Assembly: GCA_036362985.1 (NCBI GenBank)
Contig: JAYGXS010000008.1
Span: forward strand, 21,152,722 to 21,216,721
Length of the DNA stretch: 64,000 nt
Direction: 5' to 3'
DNA from: Ligula intestinalis
Taxonomy: Eukaryota > Platyhelminthes > Cestoda > Diphyllobothriidea > Diphyllobothriidae
Shown: positions 55,167 through 64,000 of the stretch, piece by piece
Position numbering within the stretch: position 1 is the first letter of the stretch
Layout of the letters: each line of letters starts with the position of its first letter
The notes under the pieces: model-generated
What the model was told of the DNA's origin: nothing
Database searches by the model: none
Seen by the model: only the letters and a program-made list of their open reading frames with translations
Made by a program: the position numbers and the translations under genes

Positions 55167-57199
55167 TCTGTTGTCGAGTGACAGTACAATGTCTTTCTGG
55201 CTTGCTGCATATGCATATATATGTGTGAAGCGCGTTAAGATGCTGCTGCTGCTGCTTTTGCGTGGGACCTATGATGTGGCGCCTTTGTGTGACCAGACTG
55301 TGCTGAGTAAGTCTTCTGCACGCACTTTCTCCGCGCGTGCTCTGGAGTGCCTTAGGCGTGCACTCACAGAGAAAGAGGTGTGGCTCTCGGGAGAGAACAG
55401 GTGACGAAGCATTCTCGAAGTCAACACCCTTTGGCATGGAAGGTGTGCTGTCTGCTTTCCCCCTAGACTGCATCTGATGACGCAGGCAGTTTTCCAGGCA
55501 GCTAATATAACATTTCCTGCTGGGAGTCTCTTTCCTCTACTGATGCACTTTTTCTTTCATTCACAGTACTATTGGAAAGTTGGCCGCTTCAAGCGTATGT
55601 AGGTGCTCATCTGAAAAAAACACAGTGGTCAGCCAAAACAAAAGAGACCAAGCAATACCAAAGCTAGGTGAAAGACCTTAAAGTGTTTCTCGAGAACGTG
55701 ATGTGTATCTCATGTACGACCGAAAGGTACAAATGAGCGGTTTTGTAACTCGAATCAAGCATTTGCGATTATCCCTGATTACTGGTGGGGTCTGGAACTT
55801 AACATGGCAAAGTTTTTATTGTCATTATTGATCTTCCTTCGTAAAACTCTCAATCGAATTCCTGAATTTATGTTACCGAAATTTTGTTTTAACATTGATT
55901 GATTGAGAAAACCATGAATATTTGTCGAAACTGGATTGGGAAGCAGATCCAAGACTGAGCAGGACTCCACTATTCTCAATGCTCTGCGACATGTTTAGTC
56001 GGCCATACTGGCGTTAGGATTCTGCGAGGTTGATGACACTTTAATAATCGGATTATGCCCCGTTGAACTTATCCAGCGTCTGGAAGTACAGTGATCACAG
56101 TCTGGAACCTTCAGCGAAGGAATAAAGAGTATCGCTGAAAAAAACTCCCAATTTAGTAAAAAAGTCCTGATAAGTCTCTATTCGCTGAAAGGAGGAATGG
56201 TTGACAATGTAGGCTGAATGACACTTTATTCAACTAGTCACCGGTTCAAGCCTTGGTCGGTTAGGTATGGCTTGCTGATGAGGGCTAACAAGTTGGAAAC
56301 ACTGAAACACAGCCATTCAAGCACAGCTCATAGAATAGGTGGTAGAGCGCTCTGGTCTACCGGAAGGGTCATCAACACGTTATCAAACAAACCTTCATCA
56401 GCACCTCGCAACCTGCTGCTGTGATCTGGTGTTAAGTAAATCACCGTTACGATTAGGTGAACGCGATGAAAATAAGCTCGAAACATTCCATCCTCTGTCC
56501 TTCCCTTCTGCACGCACACCTTGACAGAATTCGGCCTGACAAGGGGTTGTGTGTTCCTGACCTTTGCCACTCAAAGGTAGCTTGTTTGTTTTGGGTATTA
56601 AACATAACGATCTGCGTGCAGTCATTTCTTTTTTATTAGAGTGCATTTGTTTGGTTGTCAGCATCTGCAGTGTCCGCGCAGGTTGAAGAATCTGTAGAAA
56701 GGAGAGATCGTCGACTACAGAAGGTTCCCCGAGGTAAGAAGTCAGTAAGACCAAATAGATAGGATAGTCTGCAGAAACGAGCTGCCCACAATGAATAAGC
56801 CAGTTGACGTGTCTCTGGTCCGTGCGTCGGCACAGAGGTTACGGGATTTGGGAGCGCCCGCCAGCCAATCAGCAGAAGGTGCACAGCTCACCAGACAAAG
56901 AGCAAGACATCAAGTTGACCTTAAGGCTTCACGCGACCGGTGCGCTATCATGGTTCGCGCAAAGGTAGTATGGGACACACTGGGCGCTGCGAGTGGCGGT
57001 GCACAGATTGACAACAACGAAAACGTGTGAACGCAGGGGCATAATCCCTGGACCGCCACAAATACTTTAGCTGCATTTTAAGGGCTTAGTATGCATTTCG
57101 TTGTAACAGAATGGCGTCTGCGGATTACTTCTTTTAAAGCTTGTGAATGCAAAAACGGGTGGCCAAATACATACGAAGAGTTTAATGTAATTGGTAATC
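55167..57199. other. Upstream region of the aquaglyceroporin gene; otherwise gene-free
   Basis: Presumed promoter and 5' untranslated region lie just above 55166; an alternating TA-rich patch (about 55205-55220) is there but is not a proven TATA box. CTG repeats at 55238-55255. Frames at 56.3-57.0 kb have no motifs. A tRNA-like word string near 56335 is too weak to call. Confidence 0.45.
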
Positions 57200-57905
57200 T
57201 TCTCAAAGGAAAGAGAAGGTTTGCATTCCAGGTATTTCTTTCGTTATAGAAGACACATGATCGAGCACCGGAACAAATTTTATTTGATTCTGAGCTTTGG
57301 GGCTCCTGCGGGAGTCCATTGTCAGAGATGGAAAAACAGCAACAAATGGGGTGGCTACTTGTGGCGTGTGTGCCATAACTAAAATTGAACGTGTAAAAAA
57401 TCAACAGTGGTGTGTTTGTGTCGCCGACTCGCCGCTGTGGACTGTGTTAGCTTGTGCCAGTAGGCAAGATCGGCATGTTGGGTGGGACTATTTACAGAAA
57501 TAAAATCGGCGATGAAAACAAGCAACAGTTATTGGGGGAGGGGCAATTAAAAGTCATAGGAGAGGAATTGTGTGAACCTGATAACTGTCAGGCTTGGGCG
57601 CCAAACGGACACGTCAGCACCGAAAATGGGGTGATTATGGAGGATGTTGGGCCAATTAATTACGGCGAGCGTCTGGATGTGATCGTTTGTAATAGTGTCA
57701 GGCCCTGTACGCCGGCACCAATTCGACACAGCCGTTGATAGAATTCTCATGCGTGGACCAGGCTTCGATATATTCTCTGCTCGTCTTGTTCCCCGCGTGG
57801 GCGAGTACCTTGATTGCAGCGAAGTTGAATTCATGGCCTGTTTCACAGGTGTGAGCCGCAGCTTGTGAGGATTCGTCGCCTCATCACACGGCCTGCTTGT
57901 GCTCA
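57200..57905 (-). pseudogene. PLE-8b: endonuclease end and 3' region
   Basis: The minus strand from about 57890 reads AAHTCETGHEFNF, VLAHAGNKTSREYIEAWST and NSINGCVELVPAYRA (the C-terminal part of a PLE GIY-YIG domain) in a frame with stops. The 3' region then matches PLE-8a down to a ribozyme motif and the shared GTTTGCATTCCAGG at about 57220. Confidence 0.8.
57289..57328 (-). ncRNA. Hammerhead-like motif, PLE-8b
   Basis: Core CUGACAA (G8 changed), unpaired U, stem II GGACUCC/GGAGCCC, CAAA for GAAA, AG/CU stem III, CUC. Probably inactive. Confidence 0.45.
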
Positions 57906-58189
57906 CGTATGCGCGATCCGTTTCTAATTTATGTACAACTGGAACTTATCCTGTAAAGACGTTTATTTCCACATTATTTAGGTTTTATGAGATTTCGCTT
58001 TATCATCATCTCCGCGAAAATGCACTGACAATTTTGCATACCTCCCAAATACACAATGCGGTAAAAAAATGCAGTCAATACTTTTTGTATCTGCATTTTG
58101 TGGCAAAAAACATCCAGCATTAACACCTTTTTTGCTAAATTACAATTTTTGTTTGTTTCTGAAATCTATACGATTCAGAGGAAGAAGAT

Positions 58190-58870
58190 GCGATCACTGG
58201 AACAAGAGTGTTATTTGCCTGACGTTTTAGATTCCGTCGAGAATCCTTAATAATAGGTAATGATAACGTAGGCATGGTCATGCGCAGATGAGGTGGATAC
58301 ATGCACAGGCTGCACGGTATTCATAGTTCCTAGTGGTTGTGATAATTTTTCCTTTCTGTAGCCACCGCTTGGGTCTTAATTGATGCAGCACTGGCTTCAC
58401 ACTTCGCGTTCGACTCACTAATTGTCACAATTGCCATGTCAGGGTCAGCGTCAGATACAGGCCTGATGATCACGTGAAAATTATGCCCGCTGTCGTCAGA
58501 GTTGTTGTTGCGTCCGGCCCTTCCCACGTGACTGATTCTCTTGCTCAGGAAAGTCCTCAATACACCATATGGGAACGCCAAATCCTTGCGCTTGTTGATG
58601 GCCTGAGAACCATGAATGCAGCAGCTCGCGGCTCACGCGGTTGTCACCTCTTGCGAGGATTTTGGCCTCGTCAAACTTGAAAATATGGCCAGGTCCCGTC
58701 AAGTGAGCTGCAACCTGGGTGTTGGCGTCTTTCTTTCTCACCCCCGCTGCATGCTCGGCCATTCAGGTCCAGAGTAATCTTCCGGTTTCTCCAACATGGT
58801 TGCTTTGTCCACAACTGCATTAGATCCGGTAAAAGACTCCAGCCGTTTCCTGCCGTAGCAGATTCACGAA
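58190..58870 (-). pseudogene. PLE-4f: endonuclease and tail relic
   Basis: Minus strand: a decayed VGETGRLL region near 58790, AEHAAGVRKKDANTQVAAH, TGPGHIFKFDEAKILARGDN, then in another frame FPYGVLRTFLSKRISHVG and a tail, ending at the PLE-4 terminus near 58190. Frame breaks at about 58600 and 58770. Confidence 0.85.
58218..58257 (-). ncRNA. Decayed hammerhead-like motif, PLE-4f
   Basis: Core AUUAUUA, stem II GGAUUCU/GGAAUCU still pairs, AAAAC for GAAAC, GUC, AGG. It keeps A3 and U8 but lost G5. Confidence 0.45.
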
Positions 58871-59319
58871 AACTCTCTACTCGAATGCTCTCTAGTATTG
58901 ACAATAAATACAATTCCTTAAACTTGCATCGGAGTATTTGTCGAAGAAACATGTTCTAAAATATTCCTTACTTAGTTTGGGGTTCTTTTGATACATACTA
59001 ATGAAAACATAGGAAACAAAAAATGTCTTCGATATCAGGTATTATCGGATTTTGCTAAAAGTTAGGCATTTTATCTTCCATAAAATGGACTTAAAATGCA
59101 GTTTGCTTACCTAAAAGGCTTTCTCGGGATACAATCTACTCGGCGGATCAAACTAACGTGACCATATATTTATGTGTGAAAACAACAAAGTCAAATATGA
59201 AAATGACTCTTGCACGCAGCCATACTGTACGGATGCTTATTTTACTGCTACTTCTACCGTTATGCTGCTTTTAGAACTGCAATCTAACGCGTTGTCAGGC
59301 CATGAGGTCAAAAACATTT
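58871..59319. other. No feature recognised
   Basis: AT-rich with no open frame of note. Confidence 0.55.
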
Positions 59320-59897
59320 GTGTTCTGAGGTCAGTGGCTGATTAGGGGATTGGGAGTCAGGCGGTCATGACCGTGCCGTATGCAGGTGACGTGATATGGC
59401 CCCAACGCTTAACCCCATGACGGCTGCGTTGCATGCGAAAACAGATCGATAATGGATAAGAGGGCCATCGCACACTCACCACATTGCATAACACGTACTT
59501 TAAGCTTGAGATAGACTGGGAGGCAATAGATAGAGGGTGCGCCGATGCATAACGCTGCTGCCAGCACTAAAAAGTGCACGTCAGAAACCTGGATCACTAA
59601 AATTCTCACAAATGACTTTCAGTATGTGAGTAACTAGGTATGCTCAGTAAGCTTTAGTCTAGACAGCCACACCTGCGCTCCCTCCCCATATAACTCCTCC
59701 ACAACATGTGCGATGCCAGACTGAGACTTGCAGGGCTCACTGTGGCTTGGAGGGTTTTCAACTGACAACAGGACTCTGACCGGGCGATAAACCTCGCGCG
59801 CGTGTAATGTGTTCTGAAGATTGGCTGACAAGCGAAATGAGGGCCAGGCTGCATGTGCCACTTCTTAATGTTCGGTAGAAGAAGTCCTTCGAGAAAC

Positions 59898-59938
59898 GGT
59901 GAGTTTTCGACACTGGTTCATCAGGTTGGCGTCGGACA
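59898..59938 (-). ncRNA. Decayed hammerhead-like motif, PLE-6b
   Basis: Compared with the copy at 62001-62041 the core has decayed (CCGACGC), but a stem II with AACCUG/CAGUGUC, GAAAA and CUC remain. Confidence 0.35.
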
Positions 59939-60540
59939 GATGCAAGTTGTATGAAACGGTCAATTCAAAGTGATGGCTAACATGAGATTATATAGTGGGT
60001 CAGGCTTCTAGTAGATAATCGTCACCCGCACGTAATTATGCAGCCGATTAGGAAGTAGTCGTCGCCCGTTTTTAATCTTGCGGTCGGTGTTGGCTGTTGT
60101 TTGCTTCATCTAGTCCGAATAGGCTGCAGTCTTTTCCATGCTTAATTTAGGTAGGAGTAAATCGCGATCAATTTGATATGCACGGCTTATCGTAATTAAT
60201 GTCCGTTTTAAATTTATGGCCTTTCTTAGATGCGCAACAGCCAATAATGTAAATTTCATCTCATGCAACCTGGGGTCCATTTTTAGTGTGCGCATGGCTT
60301 CTCACTTCCTTACTGGTAATTGGTGTTTTTGTGAGCCTGTAGAGACTGATGTGTCTGTCTGTCTACAGTAAACTGCATTGCTGCCGCCACAACGAATCTC
60401 GCAAACGACTTCGTTTTTATTAGTACATACGTGTACACCGATCATATTCAGGACAGACCTGCCTGGTTTTTGATGCAGTGGGCATATGACTGATGTAAAC
60501 ATATGTACTAATCTATATCCTTGATCGACAGCCATCTTAA

Positions 60541-60737
60541 GGCCGAACCCACGGCTTAGTGGGTAGGATATTGCCCCCTTACTAAAAAGTCGTAGATTCG
60601 AAACTTGAGTGTGGCGGCAATTTCCGCGGCTACACTGGAGTTGGGTAACTGCAGTTGATGACGCCTACTGAAGCACAGTAACGTGTCCTGCAAGTCCCAA
60701 TATTTGCCGCTAATACCTAATGTAAGACTTCTTTTCT
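60541..60737 (+). mobile_element. tRNA-derived SINE, copy 2, inside a PLE relic
   Basis: Matches the SINE at 53285-53480: B-box-like GATTCGAAACT, then GTGTGGCGGCAATTTCCGCGG, GTTGGGTAACTGCAGTTGATGACG and an end near CTAATACCTAATGT. The flanks are PLE-6 sequence that is continuous in the other tandem unit, so this is an insertion. Confidence 0.75.
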
Positions 60738-60944
60738 ATCCAAGTATCAAACCCCATCCTTAAGCTGTACAAGCGGCTTTCGCTGTGTAGGCATTGGCTT
60801 GTGCAATGTAATCGTCTGTGTTTTATGCTTTTCCACTCGGCTGGTAGGCGAGCCGCCCCCTTACTTCATTGTGGTTTTCTGATTGGGTTGACTGCGCCGT
60901 GTCCCATCTTCGGTCTTCCTTACTTTGGATTGATATTGGGCCCG

Positions 60945-63065
60945 GGTGGGGAAATGGCTGATCAGTGGATTGGGAGTCGGGCGGTGACGACCCTGCAGTA
61001 TCCAGAAGATGTGATGTGGCCCCCACGCTAAACGCCATTACGGCGGCGTTGCATGCGAAGACAAATCGATAGTGGATAAGATGGCCATCACTTGCTCACC
61101 ACATCACATAGCAAAAAACATTTTAAGCACGAGATAGACTGTAGGGCAGTAGACTACGAGTGCGCCGATGCATAACGCTGGTGTCAGCACTGTAAGTGCA
61201 TGTGACAAACCTGGACCACTGAACTTCTCACAAATGACTTTAGGTTTGTGAGTAAATGCATTTGTTCCGCGAGTTCAGTCTAGACAGCTCCTTCTGCATA
61301 TAACTTCTCTACAATATGTGCAACGCGATCCTGAGACTATTAGGGCTTACCGGGGCGTGGAGGGTTGACAACAAACGGGATGGCACCAGTAGTTTAAGTA
61401 GTGTCTCTCATATATGCCTAGTCGCAGCGTTTTGTGCTACGACAACCGTGCTGTATATTTAAAGTAGTTTTATAGTATTTAGAAATTTTGTTGATTTGTA
61501 CCTGTAGACTTTCCTAATCCACAGTATCGTTTAAGGTATTGCCTGAAAACCCGACTACCAAAATGCAGATTTCTTCAAATTCCTGTAAATAATAGTAATG
61601 GTTGTTAGGTGGTCATATACTTCAAATTAACTGAGGTCCAAATTGCCGTTCTGAAGTCAGATTAGTGTAGTCTGCAGCGCGAAGCGGCGCACACATCTCC
61701 AACTTAAAAAAAATTCGGCTAAATTTTCCACTTTACAGTTACTTCCATTAATTTTCCCTTTTGCCTATCCTATTTCCCCATATAACACAGCCTATAACTA
61801 CCATTTCCATACGAAAAAATGCCGGGACTAGCAGTATATGAGGTGCATTACTTCAACTACTTTTGCCGACTGGATGACTCGGACCGGGCGATAAGCCGAG
61901 CGTGTGTGCGTTGTATTGTGTAGGTGCTGGCTGGCAATCTGAAAGCCACTTCGTAATGTTCGGTAGAAGTATTTCTTTGGGAAATTGTAGAAAACGTTAT
62001 TGTGAATATTCGACACTGGCACATCAGGTCGTCATCAGACAGATGAAAGTTGTACGAAACCGTTAATTTAAAGCGATGGCTAACATACGGCTATAGAGTG
62101 GGTCAGGATACTAGTAGATAATCGTCACCCGCTTGTAATTATGCGGTCTGTCAGGAAATAGTCGCCCCCGCAATGAATCTTGCGTTCGGTGGTTGCTGTC
62201 TTTTGCGTTGTCTAGTCCGGAGAGACTTCCGTCTTTTCCATGCCTCGCTAAGGTTGGTGTACACCGCGTCTAATTTGTCGTGCCTGTTTATGCACAAGTG
62301 ATCGGAGTTGATGCCTTTTTAAAACTTACGGCCAGCCAACCATGTAAGTTTCGTCCCATGCAAACTGCACCGCGACTTGGGATAAGTTGTCTTACAGGTT
62401 GAAAATAGGGCCTGCAGGGCGTCCGAACATGAGGCCAGTGGGAGAGGACAGCGTGTCCGACCACGCCGCGCGGAGGTGGAATCCCAAGTCGTCAGTGCAA
62501 GTGTCGCCACTTGGACCACCAAGCGGGCTTCGCGTGTTAGTCAGCTTCAGGTCGCTGATAGGCCACACCAGTCTGGGGTGCGTGTGTGCGCTCCGATCGC
62601 CATCGGCAATCGCGCTGGATCCAGTGCGAATGGGCGACCAAGATTGCCGCTTCGAGAACACATCAGTGGCGTCTCGAGTTTGAAGAGGGTGGGCTGTAGA
62701 ACCGATAGAGTCTCGCCCTCTTACTGCTAACTGGTGCTCGCGTGAGCCTGTAGAGGTTAATTGCCCTGTCTGTCCACCATAAACTGCATGGCTGCTGCTG
62801 TCCAAATAGCCAACCCTATCCTTAGGGTGTACAAGTGGATTTCGTAGTAAAGTCATTGGTTTGCGCAGTTTAATTGTGTGTGTTTCGTGGTTCTCCCACT
62901 CATCTGGTAGACGAGCCGCCCCCTAAATTCATAATGGTTTTCTGGGTGCTTTGAACCATAGTTCTTGGGACTGCACCGTTTCCCGTCTTCAGCCTTTTTT
63001 AATTTGTCTTGACACTGGGTGCAAGCGGGGAAGTGGCCGGTCAGTGGATTGGGAGTTAAGCGCTG
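60945..63065 (-). mobile_element. PLE-6c: tandem unit 2
   Basis: Minus strand: block 63065-62820, endonuclease piece 62856-62700 (LVHPKDRVGYLD, HAVYGGQTGQLTST, REHQLAV), then block 62260-61870, an extra 480 bp (61860-61380) lacking in unit 1, and block 61262-60945. The end block of this unit overlaps the start block of unit 1, as expected for tandem copies. No intact frame. Confidence 0.72.
62001..62041 (-). ncRNA. Hammerhead-like motif, PLE-6c
   Basis: Stem I UGU/ACA, canonical CUGAUGA, unpaired C, stem II GACCUG opposite CAGUGUC with a one-base bulge, then GAAU where GAAA is expected and UUC triplet. Partly decayed. Confidence 0.45.
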
Positions 63066-63389
63066 GGAGTAGGGGTAAATTAGGGGGACTATATGTATTT
63101 TCTTTTGCCAAAAAAATGTTGATGATGAAGCGGTCACTATTTATAACCTTGCCAGTAATATTGAAGGTTTCTCATGCTATGGTTTCTAATAATAATATTA
63201 TAACGAGGCTGATGCACCATTGACGATGATGGTGCTACTAATAGGATCCCTCACCTACAACCTCACCAAATGACTTTACAGGAAACTAAAGCACCTACGT
63301 GATAAATCATAATACAGTGCCAAAAATTCACAGACATTCCTGCATAGAATTTAAGGACTTCAAGTAAGTACTGACAAATGTATTATGCC
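63066..63389. other. No feature recognised
   Basis: Short unrecognised sequence between the tandem PLE-6 units and the next PLE relic. Confidence 0.5.
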
Positions 63390-64000
63390 GTTTGACGTTG
63401 TTTCCCTGTTTTCTTCTGTACCACACGTTTTGATTATTAATAGTTTAGAGTGGCGCCTAGATTAAAATCCTATGGATATTCCAAAATAGCACGTGATGGA
63501 CATTCTTAAACTCTGTATCAAGAACTATTGTCATGTTGATGGCAAGTACTCTCAGCAAGGAAAAGGCACCCAATATGCTAACCAGTATCGAGGCTACTTA
63601 CCAAACTAGTCTTACAGAGACTAGAAGAGGAAGATTGTCGAGCTGTCAAAATAAAAATGTGGCGCCGCTACGTAGATTACTGCACCAGAGTCTAAATGGG
63701 GTGTTCTCAGAAATACAATTTACCCGCGAAGAGGCAACAGGAGATACCCTCCTATTGCTGGATGTGAGAATACAAGACTCACGGGTGGCAAACTCGCAAC
63801 AAGCGTATACAGAAATAAACCACTGCAAAAATTATCCTTAACTATAGGAAAAACCAGCTTGTGGCCCATAAAAGAAGCTGCGTTCCTACTCTTTTCTAAC
63901 GGGCCCACCGTTATTGCAGTAATGATAGTTTACTCAAGAGGGAAATATCATATTTGTATAAATTATTCTGGGCCAACGCATACCCAGCAAGCTTTGTCAA
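63390..64000 (+). pseudogene. PLE-6d RT relic, runs off the window end
   Basis: Plus strand: MPFDVVSLFSSVPHVLI (motif A), a decayed motif B region (GKGTQYANQY), no intact YVDD, then GGKLATSVYR. Several stops. Continues beyond base 64000. Confidence 0.72.

Larger units (their letters stand above)
59320..60990 (-). mobile_element. PLE-6b: tandem unit 1 (3' half of a PLE)
   Basis: Read on the minus strand: a region shared with 62820-63065 (60990-60737), a SINE insertion (60541-60737), an endonuclease piece at 60535-60302 (KNEVVCEIRCGG, NAVYCRQTD, QKHQLPV), and 3' blocks 60250-59770 and 59640-59325 that recur in the next unit. No open frame survives. Confidence 0.75.

Noticed and set aside
56330..56400. 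tRNA or SINE head suggested by a GGTAGAGCGCTCTGGTC string
   Set aside because: No B box at the right distance and no match to the SINE body found elsewhere in the window.
1..64000. CRISPR arrays, operons, bacterial promoters or terminators, rRNA or ordinary tRNA genes
   Set aside because: None seen; the sequence is eukaryotic and repeat-dominated.

Overview
The window looks like repeat-rich nuclear DNA from a flatworm, most likely a tapeworm and possibly a diphyllobothriidean. There is no bacterial-style gene packing. Canonical GT..AG splicing is visible. Many decayed Penelope-like elements (PLEs) with a GIY-YIG endonuclease, one Ty3 integrase relic and one CR1-like reverse transcriptase fragment fill the sequence. 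The taxon is inferred from this element mix and an aquaglyceroporin gene, not from a search.

The only host gene I can support is a two-exon aquaglyceroporin on the minus strand (exon 1 at 55166-54467, exon 2 at 50436-50261, intron about 4 kb). A tandem duplicate of exon 1, with two stops and a frameshift, lies at 48108-47429. Nearly everything else recognisable is mobile DNA.

Layout: 1-9.5 kb holds a truncated CR1-like RT, a hairpin element with 311-314 bp arms (4005-4717), dispersed repeats and gene-poor DNA. 9.5-17.2 kb is a PLE cluster: PLE-1 (head-to-head duplicated 5' part), PLE-2 (almost complete, 313-bp terminal direct repeats) and PLE-3 (minus strand, one nonsense codon). 18.8-37.2 kb holds PLE-4 family relics, a Ty3 integrase relic, a foldback/TIR element in two copies and PLE-7. 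37.2-43.8 kb holds PLE-6, PLE-5 (its 5' half inverted in twin-priming style) and a PLE-2 tail. 45-55 kb holds the aquaporin pair. 57-64 kb holds PLE-8, PLE-4, tandem PLE-6 units, a tRNA-derived SINE and another PLE-6 relic. PLE-1 to PLE-8 are labels made for this window only.

Main discovery: the ends of nearly every PLE family here carry a hammerhead-ribozyme-like motif with one common plan: 3-bp stem I, CUGANGA core, one unpaired base, 5-7 bp stem II, GAAA, two-base self-complementary stem III, then a GUC or CUC cleavage triplet. In PLE-4 the core pair C3-G8 is replaced by A3-U8 in several copies. In PLE-5 the 5' end of the element coincides with the predicted ribozyme cleavage site. PLE hammerheads are already known as a class; the A-U replacement, the cleavage-site 5' end and the repeated inverted-tail architecture deserve checking.
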